A stretch of DNA of 64,000 bases from Dermacentor variabilis (GCF_050947875.1 NC_134568.1:219479673-219543672), one strand, 5' to 3'; positions 44,924 to 56,550 are shown, counted from the stretch's first letter. Translations and numbers: made by a program. The notes: a model not told the origin generated them from the sequence alone.

Positions 44924-46054
44924 TGTCGCGAAAAGAGTATAGCGCTGGCCTCTTTGCTTTCTTTCGGAGAATTTTGTGGGCTCCTCGACGCGGGGGGAAA
45001 CCTTTGTACACAACCGATGCCATGACTCGTAGATGAGATTCAGAGGAAGCCCAATTTTGCGAGCAGCCATCGTTGTGCTTTGAGTGTTTTGTTTTCCAGC
45101 GCAAGCTCGCCTTTACAATGAGTCATATCCGTGATTCGCTTTGTTCTTCACGTCACTACAGCTTGTCAGTATAGACGGGCTACATCTTCATTGAGTGAAT
45201 ACTGGGAAATGAACTAGGATTTATGTTGCGTGTGCGTTTACTCATTTATAGAAATAATTTATTATTCGCAACTGACTTTTTAATCTGAGTTGTAAATGAC
45301 AGCAACCGGGACACTCACAGGTCTCAAGAATAAAGAAGATTTAAATGCTTATTAGTCTGCTTTCGCCTGATGGCAAAGAATGACATTGCAGTAAAAATAT
45401 CCTTAGGATAATCTAACGTTTCATATGAGTTCCCCCTTTGCAAGCTGATACCGACTTGAAGGTGTTTCGTATTGTATGTCCTTGACGTATGTCAAACTTT
45501 CGAACAAAGGGTCATTCCGAATTTTTCATTTCGGGAAGGCGTGTTACCCTCCTGCCTTTCGCTCCAGTTCACAACCACGCAAAAGACGAAAGTTCTGGGT
45601 GAGTAGCGTCGTTCGTACAAACCCACGAGCTACCGTAACTCACCTCGCCTGTATTGCTGTCATTTAGGCTTGGATAGGAAATGTATTTTTTAAATCGACG
45701 CATCAGGAATATGAAAAAACCTGCCCTCTACTAGCGCAGCTAGGTTTCTTTCATTTTGTACTTCGTCCTGTGAGAGATGAGGCATGCCACAGACACAAAA
45801 AAGTGCAACATACTAAAGAAAAGGGCAGATAATGGAAGTGCGAAAGGCAAGGAGTTTACCCATGGACGTGCCTGATTGGGTACCGTACACATGGGGAGGG
45901 AAAATTTAATGGTAATTTAGCGGTAAATGCGAATGAAATGCGGTAAGCATTACGTCGCACCTCTGTGAGGTCCCAGATCCATGATTTATGCCGCGTTTAC
46001 TAAATTGCAGTGTTCAGTACTTCACTCCACACACGTCCTGTCTCTTGAGGAGCG
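44924..46054. other. Nothing recognised
   Basis: Non-coding sequence. There is no splice-bounded ORF, TIR pair or known repeat that I can see. Confidence 0.35.
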
Positions 46055-46066
46055 AAGTGTAACCGA

Positions 46067-46100
46067 CGGGGGGGGGGGGGGGGGTTGGAGCATACCACCA

Positions 46101-46158
<58 letters not shown>
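46067..46158. repeat. Poly-G run and (GT)n(AT)n microsatellite
   Basis: About 17 consecutive G at 46068-46084, then GT repeats at about 46103-46118, which pass into AT repeats to about 46157. It is likely hypermutable and hard to assemble. Confidence 0.95.
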
Positions 46159-46159
<1 letters not shown>

Positions 46160-48276
46160 TTTTCTAAGCACTTCCCATCTCTCTACCTCTCCCACGTGAC
46201 CAGCTTGCCAAACTTCACACGCTTACACTTTTTTTTCCACTTTGACAATCTTAATGCTATGTATTAAGACATAAACAGATAAGGAAAAAGAATGAAGAGG
46301 TGGCGAGAGTGAACACTGCAGTACACACAGTGCAGGCACTTTCAAGAAGCACAGTTGGTCTTTTGTGGCCTTGTGAATCGAATAATGCTTAGACCAAGTT
46401 CCCAAGGTATTTTTCTCCTATAGTGATCTGCCTTCGAACCGGGTAATGATTGCTCACGGAGCAGAGTGCTGAGTGTGGAAGTGGCAGAAAAGGTGCTTTA
46501 TACTGTCTCATCACCCAGCGAAAATTGCATGCGCGCTGCTGGACATTCCTAGAAAGCTATATGCGACGTCCAGCCATATGCAACATAGCGGCATTGTTTT
46601 GCTATTACAGATTCCAGGTGAGAGAGAGGATGGTTTTGAAGATGAAGAGACGCTATCTTCTGCCGCAAATTAGGGTTAATGAATGAGTGAATGAATTCAT
46701 TAAAAAAAAACGAACGTCGGTGGAAGCACGTCGCTGCACATTGGGAAAGGAGCGAGGTACAAAAAGAGAGAAAAAAAGGAGTCCAGGCGGCAGGCGAAGT
46801 CGCATTTAAGGGTCGGGAGAATATAAACGGGAATTTCTGAAACCAGTTTACTTTCAGTGTAGATGTGTGATGTAGCGAGCAAATGATTGGAGTCACCGCC
46901 CAGCATCCGTCCTTGCGGTAGTATAAGCACCCGCCGTTCTTGGTAATTACAGTTTACCAAATACCACTCTTGGCAATTACTTATTCCTCGGTCATACCTC
47001 GCCGCGTATCCCTTAGTGACAGGTTCTGTGAATTAAGCTGCGCTGTCGCGACAACTTGCGACCATACCGTGACTCTTGCGGTTACGGTTGCCATACTCGT
47101 GGCCCTTGCGTTTGCGGGAATATAAACATCAGTTTACTGCGCAGGTTAAAGAACAGACAGTTTAGAACAGCATTTCTCGCCTTACATGCGCTCAACGCAA
47201 GTACCTTTGTAGTATGTATACGGTGCGCGCAGTGGCGTAGCTAGGTCGTTCGGCACCCAAGGCCCATAGGTCGTCTGTCACCCCCCCCCCCCCCCGGGTG
47301 TAGTGAGGAAGGCGAAGATATCGAAAATTTTCGGGGAGGGGGAGTATTGTTTCAGCACCAGCACAGCCGCCTTGAATACCGCACGTGTCCCCCTCCCCTC
47401 TCCATCCCTTCACTTTCGTTCCCAGAGATCGCGAATGTAGCAGGTATACACGCTGTTTTATTTTCTGCACTAAATACCACAGGGTGCTGCACTGATGTCA
47501 TGAGCGCATTTCCCCATCTGCTGTCAGACTGTAATCCTTGGCAGCCAATACAGATGCAGCATTGTGGGAAATATGGCTCACAACTAACAAAACAATTCTA
47601 ATGGAATTTTAATGAGTGATTTTAGAGACGATATTACATTTCCAAAATTGAAGCCCGACAGTCATATGTTCCCCAACGACAACGTCACAGAATTCGTCGT
47701 AGGTACTACGGCGTGCAGTATTTTGGCTGTGGATAGCCCTGAACCCAAACGAAAATTAAATAGCGCGTCAGTGACAATGATTTCCTGATCCTATTAGGAA
47801 ACTCCATCTGCTTTCCTGCCGCGCGGTTGAGAACGCTAGGACAATTACGATTTCTCTTCATTCTGATCCATAAAGCCTGTCTTTGTTTGCTGCTATTGGC
47901 AAACGCCATTATCCGAGCTGCGGTACCGCCACAAGGTTGGCAACGGAACAGGCACGCTTCGCGTCGATTCCTGGCGTTAACATGCAAAAAACAAAACAAA
48001 AGCGAGAGAAGGCCGCAATGAAGCTCGTGCTAGCGAAAGCTTGCGCTACTGTTGGTCTGCACTCGCAATGGAGAGGATAGAAATATCGACGTCACTGGTG
48101 CAGTATTTCATATTTATTTCGGTACTGCCATACTGGGCCACCACAGTGCCAAAGTACTGCAGGCTCTAGCACCCAAGACGATTTTGTTTAGAGAAATTTT
48201 TTTTTGTTGAGTTATTATATGACTTTGGGCACTCAATTCCAGAATTGCAATGTTTCCTCTATGATTGTTATTTAAG
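46159..48276. other. Intergenic with one dispersed repeat end
   Basis: At 47226-47300, GCGCAGTGGCGTAGCTAGG followed by a C run of 16 or more is a common arthropod interspersed-repeat terminus. Nothing else in this stretch is recognised. Confidence 0.4.
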
Positions 48277-48287
48277 CTGTTACTTAA

Positions 48288-48524
48288 GATAATAATATTT
48301 GGGATTTTACGTGCCAAAACCACTCTCTGATTATGAGGCACGCCGTAGTGGAGGACTCCGGAAATTTTGACCACCTGGGGTTCTTTAACGTGCACCTAAA
48401 TCTAAGCACACGGGTGTTTTCGCATTTCGCCCCCATCGAAATGCGGCCGCCGTGGCCGGGATTCGATCCCGCGACCTCGTGCTCAGCAGCCCAACACCAT
48501 AGCCACTGAGCAACCACGGCGGGT
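48288..48524 (-). repeat. Ruka SINE (minus strand) with 11-bp target duplication
   Basis: On the minus strand it has the full block order: CCGCCGTGGTTGCTCAGTGG, a B box in GGGATCGAATCCC, GTGCACGTTAAAGAACCCC, CACTACGGCGTGCC and an AT-rich tail. It is flanked by CTGTTACTTAA at 48277-48287 and 48525-48535. Its right duplication overlaps the TTAA target site of the next element, so it inserted at the edge of that element. Confidence 0.95.
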
Positions 48525-48535
48525 CTGTTACTTAA

Positions 48536-49854
48536 AGGGACACTAAAGGTTACCAGAAACTCAAGTTAAAGTGGTAGAGCAATGTTCTAGAACGTCTAAG
48601 GCGTCAATATAATCGCGAACAGAGCTTTAGTAACCGAGAAATTGAGGTAAATGCATGACACGATTTGAGACCCCCCAGCGACATTCCGGTACTAGCCCGA
48701 TGACGAAAGGTCTCCTCATAATTTGTGTTACTAATACGCAACTACTCGTATTAAAAATATCATTTCATTCGATTATAAACCGGAAAAAATGCTACTTGTC
48801 TACGTCTATTCGATTCTAGGAAAAAATAACATTTTGACGTTACCCTTCAGTAATATGGGTGGTCGAAAGGTTTCGTTTTCGCTCGACTCTGCGCCGCGCA
48901 CGCTTTGGAGTTTCAGTAGTTTCGTTATCGCGTCGTGCTGTGAGGGTTCTGCTCGCGAAACTTTCATTTGGAACAAGCAGCGAGAATGCCACGTCCATGT
49001 GATGTCGTGGGAAGCCCTCGTTGCTTTCCCGCTCCGGAGAGCCGGTGTCGAGGCCGCCGTCGTAGTACGCAACGACGCCGGCAGTGCGAGCCCTCAGAAG
49101 CAGGTCGCGCTCGTCGGTGCTCAAATCGCTGAAGTTGAGCCCACCATCGCGAGCCAATCTGTCGGTGTCAGGGTCCATTGCGACGAGCGTCGAAGTTAGC
49201 GTCATAGAATGAAGTACCAGCTTATGGGCGTCTTGCGCTGGAGTGTGAGGTATAGTAGCGGCGCCTGGTGGCGGTGCGGGAAACGACATCTGGGTCGTGC
49301 CAGCTTGGGTCGTATTGAGCCCTGGCTGTGGCGAAGCACGTTTCTAGGCCGAGTTTTGCGTCGATTCGCACATTTTTATGCCCTGTTGCGAGTGCGAAAA
49401 GGCTCGTCGCTTCTCATAGACCACGCCGACCACGCTGCGAGCTCGCTGCAGCCTATAGTTTAACGAAAACGGACTCTCCGTGTGCCGTGGGACGTAACGT
49501 GGGACGTAATTCGTTTCTCCTTCCGCTAGCCACCATACTCCCGCTTTCGCTCTGCTGTCGGCTCTGTCTTGGCTCTGTTTCTGGCCGCGCGTTCGCGTTT
49601 TGCGCAGAAAAGCCGTAGCGCCGTCTGCGGACGCCGTTCTACTCACCGATGGCGCAACGTCACTATGAGACCATGATGTCAGTTCTCCTCGATCGGAGGG
49701 CGGGCGATTTGAACTGCGCTAGAGGTACGCGGACGCTTCAGAACGCATTTTCTCTTAAAATAAGTCTCTCCTTGGCACGAAACAAGCGTTTCGAGGTTTC
49801 TGGGATGGTATTTCAACAGTCCACGTTGACTTAATAGTAACCTTTAGTGTCCCT
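48536..49854. mobile_element. TTAA-flanked TIR element, family A (AGGGACACTAAAGG)
   Basis: The termini AGGGACACTAAAGGTTAC (48536) and GTAACCTTTAGTGTCCCT (ending 49854) are perfect inverses over 18 bp. They are flanked by TTAA at 48532-48535 and 49855-49858, the insertion signature of piggyBac/Kolobok-type transposons. The interior has no transposase, but has a 149-codon minus-strand ORF (48840-49289). A right-end fragment of the same family is at about 60924-60946. Confidence 0.85.
48840..49289 (-). CDS. Unknown 149-codon ORF inside TTAA element
   Basis: A minus-strand frame with LNFSDLSTDERDLLLRARTA near residues 50-70, an acidic/Ser-rich middle and a basic tail (RRRVERKRNLS). I do not recognise a domain. 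The frame is long for GC-rich transposon sequence and may encode a small element-specific protein or be chance. The probable start may be the internal Met (MDPDTDRLARDGG). Confidence 0.3.
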   Translation of the reverse strand: MSFPAPPPGAATIPHTPAQDAHKLVLHSMTLTSTLVAMDPDTDRLARDGGLNFSDLSTDERDLLLRARTAGVVAYYDGGLDTGSPERESNEGFPRHHMDVAFSLLVPNESFASRTLTARRDNETTETPKRARRRVERKRNLSTTHITEG

Positions 49855-49858
49855 TTAA

Positions 49859-50600
49859 GATATCATACTTTAAGATAGCGCGGACTAAACGGAAGAGGGA
49901 CCCAAGAGCCACATGGCCTAACTGTATGTTTAGCGACGTCCGCTCCGATCATGAGCTCACGGCGAGTAGTTTAGTGACCACTTAGCAATTTACATTTTTA
50001 GCCCGCACATTTGTGCAATTATTACGTAGGTTGGTGATAAAGCTGCAGCCGACAATTCTGCGGCACTACGCTTCTGGTACATCGGGTACATGAGCTCGAG
50101 CTGCTGGTTACCGGAGCGTCTTAACCATTTACGCCCAGTCAAGCCGGCGGAAAGAGGTGGGTCTTCAGACATATATGACACCCCCCACCCCCAACTGGCA
50201 CCCGGCGCCAGGTGCCAATTTGAACATTGGTGGAAGAAAAGTGGGAAAACGACAAACAACGGAAGCGTGCTAAAACAAAGTTCACAATAGGGCTGCAGAA
50301 AGTTTGGTTATGGGAATTCATCGTTTTTTTTTCTTTTTCTTTTTAAGATATAGGTAGGACATTAGGCAATCCATCCATCCATACAAATAAAGTATTTTAG
50401 GGAACCAGAGTTGCGCCAAGGTACGCCATCTTGAGCTCCAATGTTATGCGGGAATGCAACACCCCGTACGTTAGGAGCCGCGCTCGCGCGACAGTGCCAG
50501 GAGCTCAATAATGCGGCTGTTTGGGCGTGTTGGTAAGACACGACAAAAACTTTTAAGCGCACAACCAGACGATGGCGGTGAAAGAAGACACACGAGCTTT
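49859..50600. other. Nothing recognised
   Basis: Non-coding. It includes a short ATCC tetranucleotide run (50370-50381). No exon or repeat family is identified. Confidence 0.35.
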
Positions 50601-50614
50601 AACTTGCAAAATTT

Positions 50615-51190
50615 TTATTGAGACCCGCGAAGCGGATATGCAGGCTTTTTTTGGTCGAATATCACGCAAGCGCAGTTAGCAGAACAGTGAAGAAGCAAGT
50701 ATTGTAATTCCTTGCAAGTTAAAGCAATGAATGGCTTGGACACACAGTCACCTCCTAAACTATCAATCATCTCTGCCTCGATCATTGCACGCGTCAGTTG
50801 GCAGCTGCTTCTCTTAACAATGGCGCACAAGTTCGTGATAGATTGGCACGCTGCTCGATTTTTCACCGGAGTTTGTGCTTTGGCCTGAACTGGAAACAGC
50901 TAGCACTAGGATTATTACTAGATTCGCACTTCCTGCAGTACACATCAAGAAACCCTCCGCACTTTTTCTCACATTTCTACATGTTCACAAAGCCGGTCAT
51001 TTATACACCTCCCACTTTGACCTACATAAGTCTCACCACAAGAAATCGATGTACTATATGCGATCAGTTGGGCAAAAGGTGAATGTTCAAGTTCTTTCTG
51101 CTCGTGACAAGCTTTAAAAAATGTGCAATATGACCAATCCTGCCTGGCGCCTTTCATGAGATTGGATGCAATAAGAATCACAAGGACAAG
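50615..51190 (-). mobile_element. Penelope-like element fragment, C-terminal end
   Basis: Read on the minus strand, CTFFKACHEQKELEHSPFAQ, then the nuclease core YSTSISCGETYVGQSGRCIN and DRLCEHVEM (about 51140-50969). After a broken stretch comes EAEMIDSLGGDCVSKPFIAL (about 50780-50715), the conserved C-terminal block of the family. Stops separate the two parts. It has lost its RT by 5' truncation and sits opposite in orientation to the element at 5.3 kb. Confidence 0.7.
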
Positions 51191-51225
51191 TTCGTGGATT
51201 GTGCGGAATCGATTGTATATAATAC

Positions 51226-52095
51226 TCATTCGCCGATTGGTCGGGCTGAGCTCCGCCTTCACTGGCTCTGCATCATGATGCAACGTCGTGTCGTTTACTT
51301 CCGGCTGTCTTGGAGCCAGCCCGCGAAGCCCCAACCCCTCCGCAAGCCGCCTGGTCGTCGATCCTCCGCGAGAGCCATCCAAGCAGTGTGGGTTGCGACG
51401 TTGTGTCGCAGCGCCGAGCGTATCTGGTATTCTGGTAACCGCAGGCAAGCTGGGCGTTTTGATGGACGGGCGAAAGCGTAAAATCCATCCATACTACTAC
51501 CGCTCTGATAAAGGGAATTTAGCGTATATGCCTTAGCGTAAACGAGAACGTCCTGCACAGTGCAGCCACTTGGTGGAGCAGAGCTTAACCAGCCAAACAC
51601 AGCTATACTATTGCTGTAACCAAATGCAAAGCATATTAAACATTTAAAAAAGACATCGTGTTCACGATTACGTTCCTGCTGAAAATGTACACCAGCAGCA
51701 AAGTAGAATACATTTGGTTACTGCTATATTAGCTCCGTGTGTTTTTCTGGTTGAGCTCTGTGCCGCCAGGTGGCTGTACCGCACAGGCCGTTCACATTTG
51801 TGCCTCCGCTCATCCGGTAAACGCCCAGTCCGCTTGCGCTTATTCGAATACCGGACACGATAAAAACTCTATCGGGGTAGTAATCCTCCGGCGTGAAGTG
51901 ACGGCCGCAAACGCGTAGATCCTGGCGCCGATCGGATTCCGACAGTCCGATGCGCTGGAGCCACTCCCCTCGTCTGCTGCATTGCAGAGGGACACGACGT
52001 CGCAGCTTGACATATCGCCGATCGCTACGTTTGTAGCCCACAACGCAACAAGGGCGAACCATGATGCTCGCGAAAAGAAAGCTCGAGGCCAGCAC
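51226..52095 (-). mobile_element. Truncated inverted copy of the THAP-bearing TTAA element
   Basis: 51226-51265 and onward is the inverse of the segment around 54562-54600 (AAGGCGGAGCTTAGCCCCAC-like). 51724-52095 carries a second THAP-domain ORF like that at 53763. The right terminus is not found, and the left part is replaced at about 51200 by the Penelope-like fragment. Confidence 0.6.
51724..52095 (-). pseudogene. THAP-domain ORF with a lost zinc ligand
   Basis: From an internal Met (about 52062): MVRPCCVVGYKRSD, then VPLQCSRRGEWLQRIGL and VCGRHFTPEDYYPD. This is a THAP C2CH zinc finger, a DNA-binding domain found in P-element- and Kolobok-type transposases and in host factors. The second zinc Cys (GC in the other copy's VDC) is Tyr here, so zinc binding should fail. 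The frame runs about 48 more codons without recognisable sequence. Confidence 0.7.
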
Positions 52096-53271
52096 TGACC
52101 TCCGGAGGTCTCGTCAACACGGATCACGTTATAACACAAGCAGACAACACTTTCATACCCAGGAATTCTGGACATGCGTCTAGTTTCTTTTTTCGCCACC
52201 ACGTGGCGTATGGATCTTAAAGATTTGAAGTTCGTGCCGTGACGTATGCCATGACGCACAACTAAAGAAAACACAATAAAAAGAAGCACACCCTGAGACT
52301 GTTGCTTCACCTCGGCACTTGGAGACGAGCGCGCTTATGTATCGTCCTTATCTTGAAGACAACCTGCTACTTGCTGGACTTGCAATGAATCGACGATTTT
52401 GCTAGACACCTTGCCAGACAGCTCGTCGTCATTCCGGGTGAGATGTCTGGCCGAGATCACGGCTCCCGCAAAGCTTCCGTTGGGTTTCCGTTCTTCATTG
52501 TTTTTTATTATTTGTGCTACGACTGCGACCGCGGGCTTCCGTATAGTCAGCGTTATTTTTGTTGTGTTATTTAAGAACCGGTGTGATTCAATAAGAGAAA
52601 GCTTTAGCCCGGGCCCTTCTTCGATGCCGGCTGCTCAAATACATGCAAAACACATAAATAATTTTATGAGAAAATCGCTCAACCGATCTGAATGATAATT
52701 GTTGCATCAAGAGAGAACGTTAGGTCACAGTGATCGCTGCAATAATTTTGATTTAGGCCATGGCATTCTTGACAAGAATTATCGGAAATCGGCAAATCTG
52801 AAAAAAGAATAGAAGTACGAAGTTTACAAATATGTTAGTTCGGATACAAACTGATACCGCATTCCTCTAAACTGCATCCCTTGGAGCATCTCAATCGGAC
52901 AAATTCGATGTATGAATTGATAACTTATGTGAAGGTGTTACACTGCCTGTAAAGATTTTGCGAATGCCATATTCAGGAGTTAGTGGTGTATTTCAGGGTG
53001 GCATATGATATATCATTTTTGTCCCCATTAAATGAAATATTAGGTGGAGCTTACAGAATTACAATATCATGTTTAGTTGCTGAGATAGAGTCGTATACTT
53101 CGAGTATTGTTTCTTAAAATTTCGCATTTTTTGAGAATTTAAAAAAGTGGAAGCTAAATAAAAATTCGCTTTCTGAAATCTCATTTTAACTGTTTCTTTT
53201 AAGTTCAACATAACTCATGAATTGTGCAGTCGTTGTAAGAAGAAAGGATTGCTGATTTCTCATGTAGGAGC
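52096..53271. other. Nothing recognised
   Basis: Non-coding, AT-rich. There is no TIR pair or exon that I can define. Confidence 0.35.
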
Positions 53272-53275
53272 TTAA

Positions 53276-54761
53276 AGGGACCCTGAAACGCTTTTGACGA
53301 TTTTCTACAAACGTATTGAGTCGTTAGAGTAGGTCCTTCTGATCATTAATTGACACATCTAAGTGCTCCGCGTAAAGCGTGTAATTTATTATAAGGTTTT
53401 AAATATGCACATCGCTGCCGATCGCAGCGCACTGCTCGGCGGAATTTTAAGCCGCCCCTACCCATATGACCGAAATCACCCATACGACGTCAGTGGGGCG
53501 AGCTATCCGATTGGCTGACAAGGGCGCGTGATCGATAATTTTTCCAACTTTATCGTAAACAAATGATCTTCGTAATAGTTGGAATGTTAGTTAATTTGTT
53601 TTTATGAAAAGAAAGTAACATAAAGAGAATGCAGAAGAATAATTTTTCAGTACACTTAAGCACTTCCGGCACACAGCATGTGTCGTCTGCTTGTGTTACA
53701 ACGTACTCCATTTTGAAGAGAGCTCCGCGGTCAGAGTCGGTCTCAGTCTTTTCGCGAGCACTATGATTCGACTTTGTTGTCTTGTGGACTGCAAACGTAG
53801 CGACTGGCAATATGTCAAGCTGCGACATCGTGTCCCTCTGCAAGGCAGCGTACGAGCGAACTGGCTGCTGCGCATCGGACTGCCGCTATCCGATCGGCGC
53901 CAGGATTTGCGCATTTGTGGCCGTCACTTTACACCGGAAGATTACTAACGCAATAGCGTTTCCCGAGTCCGGTATTAGGGAAAACGGAAGCGCAAGGGGA
54001 CAGAGTCTGGCCGCTTGACTTTGCCGTAACGGGATGAGCCATGAGATGAGCAGAAGGGCAAATGCGAATGGTCTGCACGGTGCAGCCACCTGGTGGCACA
54101 GAGCTCAACCATACACAGTAGCAGCAACGAAGTGTATTCTTCTTTGCTGCTGGTGTGTATTTTTCGCAGGAGTGTAATCATGAACACGTTGTTTTTATAA
54201 ATGTTTAAAATGTTTTACACTTGGTTAGAGCAATATTAGCGCTTTGCTTGGCTGGTTAAACGCTGCACCAACAAGTGTATGGACCGTGCAGACCGATCAG
54301 GCCGCTCACGTACGTCTACGCTAAAGTTCCTTCATCAGCTTGAGTTTATGCCTACAGTCATTTGCCGAAATGACCAGCTTGCCTGTGGTTACCGGAATAC
54401 AAGACACGTTCGGCGCTACGACAGAATGCTCGCAACGCACGCTGCTTCGATAGCTCTCGCTTGGGGTCGACGGCCAAGCGGCTAGCGGAGCGATCTCGCG
54501 CGGGCCGGGGCGGGCTCCAAAACAAACGGAAGTGGACGATGTGACGTCGCATCGTGACGCTGAACCAGTGAAGGCGGAGCTTAGCCCCACTCGCTCGGCG
54601 AACGAGTTGAGGAGGAAAAGCATGGCTAGGGAGGAGGGTAGCTTCTAATCGCTTGTAGCTCCATTAATACGTAACGATTCACTTAAATTGTGGTGCGAAT
54701 GTTCTACTTAAGCTGTACCCTACGCGTCTACAAAATTTGTCCGAACCGTTTCAGGGGCCCT
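53276..54761 (+). mobile_element. TTAA-flanked TIR element, family B, carrying a THAP ORF
   Basis: The termini AGGGACCCTGAAACGCTTT and GTTTCAGGGGCCCT (inverse AGGGCCCCTGAAAC) are flanked by TTAA at 53272-53275 and 54762-54765. It is 1486 bp long. The only coding segment recognised is a THAP zinc finger (53691-53948). There is no catalytic domain, so the element must be mobilised in trans. Related decayed copies are at 9421 and 51226. Confidence 0.8.
53691..53948 (+). CDS. Short THAP zinc-finger ORF
   Basis: From ATG 53763: MIRLCCLVDCKRSDWQYVKL, then NWLLRIGLPLSDRRQDL and ICGRHFTPEDY, stop. Cys-x4-Cys (CCLVDC), the conserved Trp and Cys-x2-His-Phe (CGRHF) make a complete C2CH THAP finger ligand set in about 60 residues. 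The frame stops directly after the finger, before the usual AVPTY-type end of the domain. It may encode a DNA-binding-only peptide, or be the 5' exon of a once larger transposase. Confidence 0.7.
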   Translation: MCYNVLHFEESSAVRVGLSLFASTMIRLCCLVDCKRSDWQYVKLRHRVPLQGSVRANWLLRIGLPLSDRRQDLRICGRHFTPEDY

Positions 54762-54765
54762 TTAA

Positions 54766-55502
54766 GCTTCCCGTTAAGTTCGGTTTAGAATAATATTTTG
54801 GCTGAGAGAAGAAGCAAGACGGGTAGCGTATATACATTATGGCGGCTCCTGAAAAAAAAAAGGAAATCGCAGCCGCGAACTTCAGCCATCCTTGGTGCAA
54901 GGTGTCGTCGTCTGCTACTGCATCCCGAACGTTCTTTCGAAAGCGCCCGCTAGGTGGCCATCAGTGGCGCCTCGCGGCGTCGGCCTCGACCAGAGCGCTT
55001 CAGAGGAGGAGCGGCATTCTTCAAAGCGTGGCACTACTTTACGAAGTTTAAGGGGCTTTACCTCTATTTAAAACCCCTCAATCTCCAAAAGTAGCGCCAA
55101 CTACTTCCGTCCTTCTCCGATCCACTCCCGCGCACGGCACGGCCTCGACAGTGGCGCCGCCTATACTGGTCCTGCCGTAGCAGACGACAGCTAACGCGCC
55201 ACCGGAGGAAATCTGCGGAAAAGTTCATTCGAGCCCTACGGAGCAGTTTTTGAGGCGGTTTTGTTTCGTCAGTCAGCAACTGGCCTTAATAATGTCGTGT
55301 TAGAATTGCTCAAAAAATATAGAAAAAGACCATTATTTAAGGCGTAAAGCGCCCGCACGTTGAGAGTTCGTCTTGCTGAAACACGCGCGTAATTACCTCA
55401 GCTCTAAGTTTTGACTGCGTGAAAGTATGTGTAAGTGGTTTCGAAGGTTCGTTTACGTGCCTGCAAAATACTTTTGTTTGGCCGGCGCGTGAGAGGTTCC
55501 AA
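54766..55502. other. Nothing recognised
   Basis: Intergenic, moderately GC-rich. Short ORFs only. Confidence 0.35.
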
Positions 55503-55545
55503 CTGTCTGGGGCCAGTAATGCCTAGCATTACTGGCCCCAGACAG
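55503..55545. repeat. Perfect 20-bp hairpin
   Basis: CTGTCTGGGGCCAGTAATGC (55503-55522) is exactly inverted at 55526-55545 with a 3-base loop. An additional partial copy (CAGTAATGCTAGGCG) follows at once. Confidence 0.95.
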
Positions 55546-55944
55546 ACAGTAATGCTAGGCGCCACCCTCACTTCTGCTCCGCATCTTTTACAGATGTGTA
55601 TAGCTCATGCACGTATTGTGGCGGCCATGAGCAACGTTTTCACACGTAGACAGTATTGATAACTTGAAAGACGTACAAGCACTTGGACTCGTTTTTATTT
55701 ATTTACAGTGCAAGTGGTTGGAACTTGATAGCAGGAACGAACTTGATGGGGACAACTGAACAGAGGTTCCGAAAATAATTATCCCCCCCCTCTCCTCATT
55801 AGCAACAGTAACACTTTTGTTGAAGTACTTATTTTATATCTCTATACTGCGCGCGTCTGTATTCTTTTGCGTTGTAAGTTTTCGCAGAGAAGCAGTGTTG
55901 ATTTAACTGGAACACTCAAGGCACGCAAGACAAAAAAAAAATGG

Positions 55945-56157
55945 TTCTTGGGTTTTACGTGCCAGATCAACGATATGATTATAGGCACGCCGTAATGGGG
56001 GACTCCGAATTAATTTTGACCGGCTGGGGTCCTTTGACATATCCTCAGTGGACGGGACACGGGCGCCTTTGCACATCGCCCCCATCGAAATGCGGCCGCG
56101 ATTTGATCCCGCGACCTTCCGCGGCCAATCCACCTGCGTGTTCGCTGTACTGGGCCA
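55945..56157 (-). repeat. Ruka-related SINE, diverged
   Basis: On the minus strand: ATCCCGCGACC-inverse (B box region), GCCGCATTTCGATGGGGGCG, the (T)CAAAATTAAT-GGAGTCCCC block, and TAAAACCC near the end. Spacing differs from the Ruka copies and the body has extra substitutions. It is an older or different subfamily. Confidence 0.7.
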
Positions 56158-56550
56158 GCAATGGCGGTCGGAGTGCGCCGGAAAGAAAAAAAATATATAC
56201 AAAAGCGCAATGCGTGCTTCCGCGTGACACAGATTGGCCAATGGAGGAGTGGAGGAGGCTGGGCCGACAGGAGGCGTGGAGGAGGAAACGCCGGGGGGAG
56301 CAGGGTGGCCGAAAGATCTAAGAATCGCGCTACTTTTGGAAAATTGAGGGGTTTAACTCTATTCGCGGTGCATTACGCGTATAGCCATTGTACAGCACCA
56401 TACTTGAGTATGGTGCCGTAGCCTCTTATGTAGGAGGCGGTGACTATACGCATTGGCGCCGCCGTATTCACGTGACAGCGCCCGCTATTCAGCGCCTTCT
56501 GATCGAGGCTTGTTCATTTGTTTACAATGGCCTCGGCGGCCACAGGCACG

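Noticed and set aside
46085..46267. ORF over the GT/AT microsatellite
   Set aside because: The translation is a simple dipeptide repeat from the microsatellite.
47280..47300. C run as a functional element
   Set aside because: Homopolymer runs of C or G occur at several repeat ends here (13279, 20307, 36937, 46068) and probably reflect instability of repeat termini.
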